Origin: Bacteroidota bacterium | GTDB lineage: Bacteria; Bacteroidota; Ignavibacteria; Ignavibacteriales; Melioribacteraceae | Direction of reading: 5' to 3' | Assembly (NCBI GenBank): GCA_018829205.1 | Contig: JAHJUE010000011.1 | Span: forward strand, 62,001-126,000 | Length of the DNA stretch: 64,000 bases | Shown: one piece after another, positions 37,058-45,672 of the stretch | Layout: each line of letters opens with the position of its first letter | Numbering within the stretch: position 1 is the first letter of the stretch | Position numbers and translations under genes: made by a program | The notes under the pieces: model-generated | The model's database searches: none | What the model saw: only the letters and a program-made list of their open reading frames with translations | What the model was told of the DNA's origin: nothing

Positions 37058-40000
37058 TCATTTTTTAGCCGACGTTAAATAATAAAATGCAGGAATAACA
37101 ATTAACGTTAAAACCGTAGAAACAAGCAACCCGCCTATGCTTACAATTCCCAATGGAATTCTCATTTCTTTTCCAGCGTCTCCTATGCCTATTGCCATCG
37201 GAAGCATACCTAGTATTAATGCAAGCGTCGACATTAAAATAGGTTTTAATTTCGTTGGACATGCTTTTACCAAAGCATCTTTCGCAATAATCCCTTCTTC
37301 GCGTACAAGCTGATTTGTATAATCAAGCATAAGAATTGCATTGTTTACAACAATACCGATAAGCATAATTAATCCCATTAACGACGTAATTCCGAATGCA
37401 ACGTTTGAATAGTACAAAAATGAAAACACTCCAATTAATGCCAGCGGAAGTGTAAGTAGTATAAGCAAAGGCTGCAAGAAACTTTCAAGTATCGCCGCTA
37501 AAAGCATATAAGTAAGAACAATAGCCAATACAAATGCGAACAGCATATCGGCAACCATTTCATTCATCATTTTTGTATTTCCGCCCCACGATATTTTATA
37601 ACCCGAAGGTAAATTAATTTCACTTAACCTGCTTTCAATTGCGCCTGTAACATTACCAAGCGGAACACCTGTTGCCGGAGAACCGGTAAATTGTATTGAT
37701 GTATATTTATCTCTGTGCAGTATTTTTGTATAACCGTTTGTGAATTCAATATTAGCTAGCTGTGCCAGTCTATACATTACACCCTTTTGAGAGAATACAG
37801 GTATCCGGCTAATATTTTCCGGAGAACTAACGGCCTCGTCATTTACGGTTAATGTAATATCATATTCGTTGCCGAGTTCTCTGTACTTAGAGGCTTCCAA
37901 TCCTTCAATTGTAGAACGAAGAGTTAATGCTACTTGTTGAGCCGTGATGCCGGCGTCGGCAAGTTTTTCTCTTATAGGAAAAACTGTAATTTCCGGTTTC
38001 CCTGCGCGAGAACTATTATCAAAGTTTATTAATCCGGGCGTATCTTTAACCTTGGTTATTATTACTTCTTTTAATTCCTCAAGTTTGTTTAAGTCCTGCC
38101 CCATTAAGTAAAATTGAACCGGCGCGCCGCCCATTCCCGTATGAGAACCGTAACCGACAGTTATTTTGGCGTTTGGAATATCAGCCAGTTCTGATACAAA
38201 TACCGAAATCATTTCACTTAATTTGATTTCCCTAAAATCGGGCCCTACAAGCTGTATATCCATTGTAGCTTTGTTTGGACCTGTATCAAGATCGCTGATT
38301 TTACCAAGATTTGTTAAAATATATTTTACCTCGGGATGGTGCTTAATTCGCTGTTCAATAAGTTTAAGTACATTAGCGCATTCATTTAAATTTATTCCTT
38401 CAGGAAGTTCCACATCTACTTTTACTTTGCCGTCGTCAAACTGAGGCATAAATTCGAATCCGAGTTTCGGACCGTAATACATTAACGAAGCAATAAATAA
38501 AGTAAATGCAGATATAAGAATTATTAAACTGTTTCTCTTTGTCAATATCCTTGAAAGTATTCCTCCGTACCAGGCGTCCCATGAATCGTAAATTTTGTTT
38601 AACTTCGCGCTTATTCTGCCTTCCTTTTCAGTTTTGGGAAGCATAAGCGAAGCAAGCATAGGCGTAAGCGTAAATGAAAAAAGAAGTGAAAAAATTGTTG
38701 CAAACGATGCCGCAAGCGCAAGTTCTTTTAAAAATCTTCCAACCATTGAAGACATATTAAGTATCGGAAGAAATACGACAAGATTTGTAAGCGTTGATGC
38801 AACAACCGCAACGGTTACTTCAATTGTTCCTGTATAAGCCGCGTCTTTATTTTCCCGGCCTAATTTTTTATGCCGGAATATATTTTCAAGTACAACTACT
38901 GAATTAGCCACAAGTACACCAACCGACACCGAAATTCCCATTAAGGTCATCATATTTAGTGTTAACCCGAACGCCTGCAATAAAAAGAAAGTTGATATAA
39001 TAGAAATTGGCATTGTAAGAGCTACAATAAATGTAGAACGAATATGAGTTAGAAATACAAACAATACGATAGATGTAAACAAAACTCCGAGAAGAATATT
39101 GCTCATTGTATCATTAACAGTGCTTTTTGTAAAATCGGATCTGTCGTTTACAATTTCAAGGTTTACATTTTCAGGAAGTGTTTCTTTTATTTCAGGGAGA
39201 GAATTTCTGACGGCTTCAGCAACATTCACAACATTTCCTTCAACACTTTTTATAATTCCGAGTTTAACTACGTTTTCGTTTCTGTAATTATTTTCTACAT
39301 CAAAATATACGGCACGCTGCCTTATATCTTTGCCGCCGTCAATTACATTTGCAATCTGGTTTAATTTCTTATGTCCGAAAACCGTAGGCACCTGAAGATT
39401 TTTTATCGTTTCAATATTGTTGTATTCACCTTGCATTCTAACGGTAAATTCCTGGTCTTTAATCTGGAAATAACCGCCGGGAATATTAATATTCTGCATT
39501 GCTAATACTTGGAGCAGCTGAGGCAATGAAATCATATTTTCGTAAATTGATTTGTTGTCCAAAATAACGCGTATCTCTCTTTCCTGTCCTCCAATCACAT
39601 CAACACGCGCAACACCTTCAATTTGAGAAAACCTGTCGCGTAATGTTTTATCTGCAATTTCATAAAGTTCACGCGGATCAATCTCCCCGCTTAACACAAC
39701 ATCCACAATCGGAAAAGCACGAATATCAACCTTCTCAACTATAGGTTTATTTGCGTCATCGGGAAGATCGTTTAATATACCGTCTACTTTATCTTTAACT
39801 TCTTGGTTGGCAATATTTACATCTTTATTTAATTTGAATTCTATAATTACAATTGAAAATCCGTCAAGAGAATAAGATTCAATTCTTTCTATTTCGCTAA
39901 TGGTTGAAACAGCATCTTCAATTCTTTTACTTATTAGTGTTTCGACTTCTTTTGGTCCGGCACCTGCATAAACTGTTTGAACAATTACATATGGGACTTC

Positions 40001-40120
40001 GACATCGGGCATCTGATTCAAGTTTAGAGAATAAAAAGCAATAGCACCGAAAATAACGAAAACAAGTATCCCCATTGTAGTGGCTACCGGACGATTTATT
40101 GATACTTTAGCTAGAAACAT
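37058..40120 (-). CDS. RND-family efflux transporter permease (inner-membrane subunit)
   Basis: 1020 aa, twelve-helix RND transporter with two large extracytoplasmic loops, starting FLAKVSINRPVATTMGILVFVIFG. It forms a tripartite pump with the adaptor and TolC-like protein encoded just upstream. TM4 reads VSVGVLVANSVVVLEN near residue 402, where AcrB-type pumps carry the proton-relay Asp pair (LLVDDAIVVVEN). TM10 reads GIVVNNAIL near residue 925, where AcrB has a Lys (SAKNAIL). The relay residues are therefore absent in this protein. The substrate is unknown. It starts 9 bases after the adaptor stop. Confidence 0.92.
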   Translation of the reverse strand: MFLAKVSINRPVATTMGILVFVIFGAIAFYSLNLNQMPDVEVPYVIVQTVYAGAGPKEVETLISKRIEDAVSTISEIERIESYSLDGFSIVIIEFKLNKDVNIANQEVKDKVDGILNDLPDDANKPIVEKVDIRAFPIVDVVLSGEIDPRELYEIADKTLRDRFSQIEGVARVDVIGGQEREIRVILDNKSIYENMISLPQLLQVLAMQNINIPGGYFQIKDQEFTVRMQGEYNNIETIKNLQVPTVFGHKKLNQIANVIDGGKDIRQRAVYFDVENNYRNENVVKLGIIKSVEGNVVNVAEAVRNSLPEIKETLPENVNLEIVNDRSDFTKSTVNDTMSNILLGVLFTSIVLFVFLTHIRSTFIVALTMPISIISTFFLLQAFGLTLNMMTLMGISVSVGVLVANSVVVLENIFRHKKLGRENKDAAYTGTIEVTVAVVASTLTNLVVFLPILNMSSMVGRFLKELALAASFATIFSLLFSFTLTPMLASLMLPKTEKEGRISAKLNKIYDSWDAWYGGILSRILTKRNSLIILISAFTLFIASLMYYGPKLGFEFMPQFDDGKVKVDVELPEGINLNECANVLKLIEQRIKHHPEVKYILTNLGKISDLDTGPNKATMDIQLVGPDFREIKLSEMISVFVSELADIPNAKITVGYGSHTGMGGAPVQFYLMGQDLNKLEELKEVIITKVKDTPGLINFDNSSRAGKPEITVFPIREKLADAGITAQQVALTLRSTIEGLEASKYRELGNEYDITLTVNDEAVSSPENISRIPVFSQKGVMYRLAQLANIEFTNGYTKILHRDKYTSIQFTGSPATGVPLGNVTGAIESRLSEINLPSGYKISWGGNTKMMNEMVADMLFAFVLAIVLTYMLLAAILESFLQPLLILLTLPLALIGVFSFLYYSNVAFGITSLMGLIMLIGIVVNNAILMLDYTNQLVREEGIIAKDALVKACPTKLKPILMSTLALILGMLPMAIGIGDAGKEMRIPLGIVSIGGLLVSTVLTLIVIPAFYYLTSAKK

Positions 40121-40129
40121 ATTTCCCTC

Positions 40130-41176
40130 TTAATCAATCACTTTTATTTTTTCTTCACCAATTAATCCTGATGCCCCTTTAATTATAATTTTACTTCCGG
40201 CATCAATACCTTCTGTTACTTCTATATTAATTCCGCTTTCTAAACCGGTTTTTATATAATTTTTAATTGATTTCCCGTTTCCTGCGGTAAATATATACAT
40301 GCCTGTTTCATCTTGACTTATAATATTTCTTGGGATAACTAATGCATTTTTATTTTCATAGATTTTTATTTTAATATCTGCGGTAACCCCGCTTTTCAAA
40401 TTCAAGCCCGGATTGTCAAATTGAATCTCGGCATAAAACGCCTGAGTAGCCGGATCTGCTTTTATAGCAACTTCAGATACTCTGCCTTCATAAATTTTTT
40501 CACTGTTTTTTATATAGGCCATCATCGATTTTTTTATTGTTTTAATCTCATCTTCATTTGCCCACACTTTGGCCGATAATTTATTTAATTGAGCTATTGA
40601 AAATAAAGGGGTTTTATCCTGCACATTATCTTTTTCGTTTACTTTAATTTCAGTTATCAACCCTTCAAAGGGAGCTTCAATAAATAACAGCTGCTTCTGC
40701 ATTTCGTAGTTGCTTTTATCGACAAGATATTTAGTATTAATTCCGTCAAAATTTGCCTGTGAAGTTTCTCCTGCTTCAAGCAGTGATTTTGCTCTTTCAT
40801 AATTTTTACGCGAATTCTCAAAAGCCGATTCGGCCTGTTCATACATTGCGCCCGGGGCGTTAACCGGGAACTCTATAATTACATCACCCTTTTTTACCTT
40901 GTCGCCTACCTTAAAATTAATCTTTTCAATTCTACCGCCAATTTTCGCGCCTTCCGTAGTTTCTTTTATTCCGCGCAGCTTAGCAAAAAAGCTTAGTTCT
41001 TTTGTGAATAGCTGAGGCTCAATTATTTTTACTTCAACAGGAATACCTTCTTCTGCCTGGATCTGCGTCATACTTTTTGATTCCGTATTATCATTTCCGC
41101 CGCAGCTTATAAATAATGCAGATAGCGAAAACGTAAATAAGGCAGCAATCAGTATCTTGAAATTCATTTTGTTCAT
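40130..41176 (-). CDS. RND efflux periplasmic adaptor (membrane fusion protein), lipoprotein
   Basis: A signal sequence ends in a lipobox (LFISCGG), so Cys25 is probably lipidated. A barrel-sandwich/lipoyl-like hairpin follows (GGRIEKINFKVGDKVKKGDVIIEF near residue 83-106), then an alpha-hairpin (ENSRKNYERAKSLLEAGETSQANFD) and a second lipoyl half (APFEGLITEIKVNEKDNVQ). This is the standard MFP order at 348 aa. It lies between the TolC-like and RND genes. Translation is probably coupled to the RND gene. Confidence 0.9.
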   Translation of the reverse strand: MNKMNFKILIAALFTFSLSALFISCGGNDNTESKSMTQIQAEEGIPVEVKIIEPQLFTKELSFFAKLRGIKETTEGAKIGGRIEKINFKVGDKVKKGDVIIEFPVNAPGAMYEQAESAFENSRKNYERAKSLLEAGETSQANFDGINTKYLVDKSNYEMQKQLLFIEAPFEGLITEIKVNEKDNVQDKTPLFSIAQLNKLSAKVWANEDEIKTIKKSMMAYIKNSEKIYEGRVSEVAIKADPATQAFYAEIQFDNPGLNLKSGVTADIKIKIYENKNALVIPRNIISQDETGMYIFTAGNGKSIKNYIKTGLESGINIEVTEGIDAGSKIIIKGASGLIGEEKIKVID

Positions 41177-41202
41177 TTTAAGTCCCGCTTATTTTTTAGT
41201 TA

Positions 41203-42621
41203 TTATTCTTCAGTTATTTCGTTTTTATATTTTGAATCAACTCTTCCGAGCAGCTGATCTAGTTCAGCTTCTGCTATTATATAATCATGTACGGATTTTA
41301 TAAGGTTTGTTTTTGCGCTTCGCAATTCAACATCAGCGTTTTTAATTTCAAGCTGAGTTCCAGTTCCTTCTTTATAACGCGTTGTACTGATATTATATGC
41401 TTTTTGAGCTAATTCTACGTTTCTATTTAATGCCTTTATCTGCGATTTAACTTTTTTTAAATCAAGAATTTTTACGGTTACTTGAGATGTTATAAAATCT
41501 TCGGTTAATGAAATTTGTTCTTGTGTCTGCATTGTTGCTATATTCGCCTGTTCAATTCTATTTGCAGCCCTTCCCCCTTTAAATAGATTAAGAGAAAATG
41601 TTACTCCAACCATTGAAGAATTATAAGTTTGGAAATTCCAATCATCCGAAGAACCTGCATACGAATAATTTCCGAATGCGGCAATTGTAGGCCAGTAATC
41701 AGCTCTTTCAATATTTATAAATTCTTCATCAACATTCTTTTTAATACGCAGCGAATTAATATCTAAGTTATTTTTCAGCGCAAGCAGCGAAGCATCTTCA
41801 ATTAAAGGAAGCTCTTCATCTTTATATTCAAAGCTTCCTATGACTTCAATTGAATCAGATAAATTTACACTGAGAAGAATCTTTAAACCGTTTAGCGCGT
41901 TTAAGTATGTATTCTCCAGTTCCCTGACTGAAGGTCTAATGTTTTCAACCTGTACCTCGGCTTGCAGAGCATCAAAATCGGATGTAAGGCCCTGCTCATA
42001 AAGGGCATTAATGTTCTTTAGATTTTCTTCAGCATTTATTAAACTGCATTTGATAATGTTTAAAAGTTCTTTTGAAAGAAGAACACCGTAAAATGCTTTT
42101 TTTACATTAAGAATTGTATTCGTTTTGGCGGCTTCATATTGAACTTTCGCCAGGTCTAAATATATTTGTGAAGCTCCGATACCGCGGAAAACTGCTGAAT
42201 TAAACAAAATCTGCGTTACTTGAGCTTTTGTTTCGAAACTGTTTGTTTGAGCAAAAGACTGAAGCTTTGTTGCCATAGATTTAAATTTATCATCATCACG
42301 AGGAAGGACATTTTCATCAAATAAAATATTATACGTAGCATTTGTAAGCAATGCTTCAAAATCCGGGAAAGCAGTTTTGGGTTTCTCTATCATATGAGCT
42401 AAGTTTGCGGTAATATCAAGCGACGGCAAGGCATAACCGAAGGCTTCGTCAACAGCTGCTTCTGATTTCCTGACATTCATTTCGGAGATAATTACATCCC
42501 TGTTATTTTTTAATGCGGCTGTAATGGCTTCTTCCAATGTATAAGTTAATTTCTGCGCATATAATTGAATTGAAATTATACATAATAAAATTCCAACAAT
42601 TGACATTCTAGATAATGACAT
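41203..42621 (-). CDS. TolC-family outer-membrane efflux protein
   Basis: Signal peptide of about 22 residues (ending LYAQ), then two repeats of long helices typical of outer-membrane efflux proteins: YTLEEAITAALKNNRDVIISEMNVRKSEAAVDEAFGYALPSLDI in the first and DASLLALKNNLDINSLRIKKNVDEEFINIERADYWPTIAAFGNYSYAG in the second. The C-terminal part ends in heptad-like helices with TTRYKEGTGTQLEIKNADVELRSAKTN. It forms the exit duct for the pump encoded downstream. Length 472 aa is normal. Confidence 0.92.
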   Translation of the reverse strand: MSLSRMSIVGILLCIISIQLYAQKLTYTLEEAITAALKNNRDVIISEMNVRKSEAAVDEAFGYALPSLDITANLAHMIEKPKTAFPDFEALLTNATYNILFDENVLPRDDDKFKSMATKLQSFAQTNSFETKAQVTQILFNSAVFRGIGASQIYLDLAKVQYEAAKTNTILNVKKAFYGVLLSKELLNIIKCSLINAEENLKNINALYEQGLTSDFDALQAEVQVENIRPSVRELENTYLNALNGLKILLSVNLSDSIEVIGSFEYKDEELPLIEDASLLALKNNLDINSLRIKKNVDEEFINIERADYWPTIAAFGNYSYAGSSDDWNFQTYNSSMVGVTFSLNLFKGGRAANRIEQANIATMQTQEQISLTEDFITSQVTVKILDLKKVKSQIKALNRNVELAQKAYNISTTRYKEGTGTQLEIKNADVELRSAKTNLIKSVHDYIIAEAELDQLLGRVDSKYKNEITEE

Positions 42622-42673
42622 ATCTTGCTCTATATTTAATTAGTAATTATTTTCAAGTGAAGGTATTAATTGC

Positions 42674-43279
42674 TTATACTTTTAATCCTTTTAAAACTAG
42701 ATTAACAATAGATACTACCTTCTTTTCTATATTTGGGAAATCTATTTCGTTTACTGAAGTAATCTGGTTGGAATGGAACTCTTTGTATTGCAGAGCATCG
42801 ATGAAACTAAAAATGTTGTCGGCTAATTCCGCTGTATTATGTTTTTTCAGTTCACCTGAATTTACACCGTCTGTTAGGACATTTTTAATAATTTTTTTTG
42901 TTGAGACTGTAAAAACTTTGTGAGAATTTTCTATTATTTCACCAATCTCAATAATTACTTTTAACGGCATTGTAAGAAGATTGGATTTCTCTTTCGCGTA
43001 ATAAATCATATTATGAATTATAATATTGATTTTTTTATCTATTGTTTTTGCTTTCTCAATTTCATCTATTAAACTTTCTATGAACAAATCTGCTTCTTCT
43101 ACCACTATTTCATTAAATATGGCTTCCTTGCTCGGGAAATAATAATAAAGTGAATTCTTTTTTATCCCAAGCTGATCGGCAATATCATCCAAGGTGGTTT
43201 TATGATATCCGTACCGCGCAAAGGAATTCATTGAAGCTTTTTTAATTTGTTCTTTCTTTTTTTCGTAGGTGCCGAACAT
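42674..43279 (-). CDS. TetR/AcrR-family transcriptional regulator
   Basis: Helix-turn-helix domain in the first 55 residues: IKKASMNSFARYGYHKTTLDDIADQLGIKKNSLYYYFPSKEAIFNEIV, a textbook TetR N-terminus. The ligand-binding C-terminal domain is divergent, as usual. It is the first gene of the efflux operon (53 bases before tolC-like). A perfect palindrome lies only 4 bases upstream of its ATG, so it most likely represses its own operon. The inducing ligand is unknown. Confidence 0.93.
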   Translation of the reverse strand: MFGTYEKKKEQIKKASMNSFARYGYHKTTLDDIADQLGIKKNSLYYYFPSKEAIFNEIVVEEADLFIESLIDEIEKAKTIDKKINIIIHNMIYYAKEKSNLLTMPLKVIIEIGEIIENSHKVFTVSTKKIIKNVLTDGVNSGELKKHNTAELADNIFSFIDALQYKEFHSNQITSVNEIDFPNIEKKVVSIVNLVLKGLKV

Positions 43280-43283
43280 AATC

Positions 43284-43320
43284 TAATTTTCGAACGTTTA
43301 GTATGATTGTTCGAAAATTA
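43284..43320. promoter_or_regulatory. Perfect palindrome, likely TetR-family operator
   Basis: Arms TAATTTTCGAAC (43284-43295) and GTTCGAAAATTA (43309-43320) are exact reverse complements of 12 bases around a 13-base spacer. It ends 4 bases from the regulator's start codon, in the place expected for an autoregulatory operator. Its position leaves no room for a Shine-Dalgarno between it and the ATG. Confidence 0.72.
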
Positions 43321-43425
43321 TAAAATAGAGAAATAATAATCAAGTTAATTAATGATAATGCGTTTACTTTTGTCGCAATAATATTCTTCTTAATACTTTT
43401 CGGAAATAAGTTAACTGAAAGGATA

Positions 43426-43623
43426 TTACTTTTTATCTTTTTTATGCTTTCTAATCGAATCGTTTTTTATTTTTAAATTTTCATTAATTCTACTTTCGGC
43501 AGGAACCGCAAAGACAAACCGTCCGTTTAAAACGCATCCGTTACGTCCCGGTACGCAAGTTTGTTTTAACCTAATACAATGATCATTTTTTAAATCAATA
43601 AATTGGCAGGAGAATGAACTCAT
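43426..43623 (-). CDS. Small cysteine-containing protein of unknown function
   Basis: 65 aa with four cysteines: SFSCQFIDLKNDHCIRLKQTCVPGRNGCVLNGRFVFAVP, then a lysine-rich C-terminus. The Cys pattern CX8CX6CX5C suggests a metal-binding or Fe-S-like site, or a disulfide-rich fold. An AGAGGAAAG ribosome-binding site precedes the ATG, and the composition is not that of a chance frame. I believe similar small proteins occur in related genomes but cannot name a family. It follows the LamG-like gene by 18 bases on the same strand, so the pair may be co-transcribed. Confidence 0.6.
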   Translation of the reverse strand: MSSFSCQFIDLKNDHCIRLKQTCVPGRNGCVLNGRFVFAVPAESRINENLKIKNDSIRKHKKDKK

Positions 43624-43641
43624 GACTTTCCTCTGCTTACA

Positions 43642-44334
43642 TTAATTAATTTTATAGAATTTGTAAAATTCGGACGGGGTTAAAGCTTCATGTGTAATTT
43701 TTACTAGGGCGACCGCGCCTTTAAACCATGATCTTTTATCCATTCTAGTTCCAATTGATGTGAAGGCATTAGAAATAGGCAGATAATTGATTCCGCCCGA
43801 TATTTCCTTTTCCCCGTTAACATAATGCGTCATTACTCCATTACTGTAAACCAGCGCAGCATGCGACCAATCGTCGGCGGAATGCAGTTTGTTTGGAGAA
43901 ACCAATGTCAATTCCTCGGTTTCCGCTTTAATAAATGTATCTAAATACCATTTATGATTTTCGGTCATCCGTAATTCAATTAAAACCCGGCGGCTGCTGT
44001 TAGAGGAATCTTGAATATGTAAAAATCTTTGTTCAATATTTCCCGGATACGAAGTATCCGGTTTAAATATAATTTCAATAGTAAAGTTTTCCGCACCTTT
44101 AAGCGGATTAGATTCCACGATTAATCCGTCATTAATTCCGTTGAACCTTACAACATTGTCATGTTCTTTTGTATATACAACCTCCGGATTTCCTAACACA
44201 TTAGTTTTAAAACCGGCGATACTGCTGTTGTTGTCAATGCGCCAATTAACCGAAAATACGTTTTCCATCTCTTGTCCGTATGAACTAAAATAAATTATAT
44301 TCAAAAATGTGAGAATCATTAATAATATTTTCAT
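43642..44334 (-). CDS. Secreted LamG/concanavalin-like domain protein
   Basis: A signal peptide (MKILLMILTFLNIIYFSSYGQ from the ATG at 44332-44334) precedes one jelly-roll domain: VVRFNGINDGLIVESNPLKGAENFTIEIIFKPD, then DWSHAALVYSNGVMTHYVNGEKE and SIGTRMDKRSWFKGAVALVKITHEALTPSEF. This is the usual order of LamG/LamG_3 domains. Such domains often bind glycans, but no substrate is implied here. An earlier in-frame ATG at 44349 lacks a ribosome-binding site. No sorting or anchor domain is visible at the C-terminus. Confidence 0.8.
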   Translation of the reverse strand: MKILLMILTFLNIIYFSSYGQEMENVFSVNWRIDNNSSIAGFKTNVLGNPEVVYTKEHDNVVRFNGINDGLIVESNPLKGAENFTIEIIFKPDTSYPGNIEQRFLHIQDSSNSSRRVLIELRMTENHKWYLDTFIKAETEELTLVSPNKLHSADDWSHAALVYSNGVMTHYVNGEKEISGGINYLPISNAFTSIGTRMDKRSWFKGAVALVKITHEALTPSEFYKFYKIN

Positions 44335-44464
44335 AGCATTCCAATTCATTATTTTTTTTTGATGCTGCCAAAACCTTTGATTATTTATCTGTTTAATAAT
44401 TTATAATATATAATATTCCAATAACACAATAAAACATAATTTTGTAAAATAAGGTGTCGGAATA

Positions 44465-45397
44465 TTATTTTGCGTAAACATCTGTACTAAGGTATTTAAG
44501 GCCGGAATCAGCCATCAGCGTTACAACTATTTCTTCCGGTCCCAATTTTTCTGCAACCCGGATAGCCGCAACAACATTTGCTCCTGATGAGGTTCCTGCA
44601 AAAAGTCCTTCCTCTTTAGCCAACCTCCTAGTCATAGTTTTTGCGTCTTCAGTTTTTACATTAATAATTTCATCTGCAAGACTCTGATCCCAAAGAGGCG
44701 GAGTATATCCGATCCCTACTCCTTCAATTTTATGAGGTCCGGGTTGTCCTCCTAACAATACTGATGATTCCGCCGGTTCGACCGCAACGGTTTTAATTTG
44801 CGGTTTATACTTTTTCAGAATTTCCGAAACGCCTCGGAAAGAAGCTGAAGTACCAACAGAATGAACAAAAGCGCCTACCTTTCCGCCTGTTTGTTGCCAT
44901 ATTTCCTCGGCTAAAGGATAATAACCGGTAATACTATCGAAATTTTTAAGCTGGTTTGTCAAATATGTATTTGGTTTGTTGCTTATTTTGCGTGCTGCTT
45001 CAATCATGTCCAATATTAATTTCTTTGTTGTTAGTCCGCCTTCACTTGGAATTAAGGTTAGCTCTGCTCCAAATGCAGCCATTTGATTCAGCTTATCACG
45101 GCTGAAAGCATCGGAAGTAATAATATGAATATGGTAGCCTTTTGCAATACTTATTAAAGCAAGTGATATACCTGTGCTGCCGCCCGTGTATTCAACAATC
45201 GTATCTCCTTTTTTCAATCTTCCGTCTTCCTCGGCCCGCGATATCATTGCAAGCGCAGTTCGATCTTTCATACTGCCGCTCGGATTTTCCCATTCAAGTT
45301 TAACATAGATTTTCGCGCACCCGCGGGGAACAACATTATTTAATTTTACTAATGAAGTATTTCCTATAGTATCCAAAATGTTATCAGCAATTCTCAT
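44465..45397 (-). CDS. PLP-dependent cysteine-synthase-like enzyme (divergent CysK/CysM group)
   Basis: Fold-type II PLP enzyme. NPSGSMKDRTA (near residues 38-48) carries the Schiff-base lysine. The substrate loop reads EYTGGSTGISLAL where classic cysteine synthases have PTSGNTG, and the phosphate loop reads VGTSASFRG instead of GTGGTxxG. The rest (KTVAVEPAESSVLLGG, EGVGIGYTPP, GLFAGTSSGANVVAA, DSGLKYLS) follows the CysK pattern. The cysteine synthase activity is therefore probable but not certain. At 310 aa the length is normal. It diverges from serA across 275 A/T-rich bases; both act around serine-to-cysteine metabolism, so joint regulation is plausible. Confidence 0.82.
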   Translation of the reverse strand: MRIADNILDTIGNTSLVKLNNVVPRGCAKIYVKLEWENPSGSMKDRTALAMISRAEEDGRLKKGDTIVEYTGGSTGISLALISIAKGYHIHIITSDAFSRDKLNQMAAFGAELTLIPSEGGLTTKKLILDMIEAARKISNKPNTYLTNQLKNFDSITGYYPLAEEIWQQTGGKVGAFVHSVGTSASFRGVSEILKKYKPQIKTVAVEPAESSVLLGGQPGPHKIEGVGIGYTPPLWDQSLADEIINVKTEDAKTMTRRLAKEEGLFAGTSSGANVVAAIRVAEKLGPEEIVVTLMADSGLKYLSTDVYAK

Positions 45398-45672
45398 ATT
45401 TTCCCCTATACAATATTCTGTGATAATTAGTAATAAATTATAAATGTCTTAATAATTTTTAATACTAATTTTTATAAAACAAAATTAGCGACTAAAAAAT
45501 AAGTATCAAATTGTAAGAATACAAATAACCTAAATTTTTGAATATTTTTTTCAGCGGAAAAATATTTGAGTTTGGATTACTTTTCAAATAGTAGTTCAGA
45601 AGGTATTTTTATTCTGAAAAACATTTATGCGTAAATAGTTATATTGCAAAACAAATAATTTTACAAAGGAAA

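Noticed and set aside
45398-45672. Riboswitch (for example SAM or T-box type) in the gap between the cysteine-synthase-like gene and serA
   Set aside because: The stretch is A/T-rich and shows none of the conserved cores I know.
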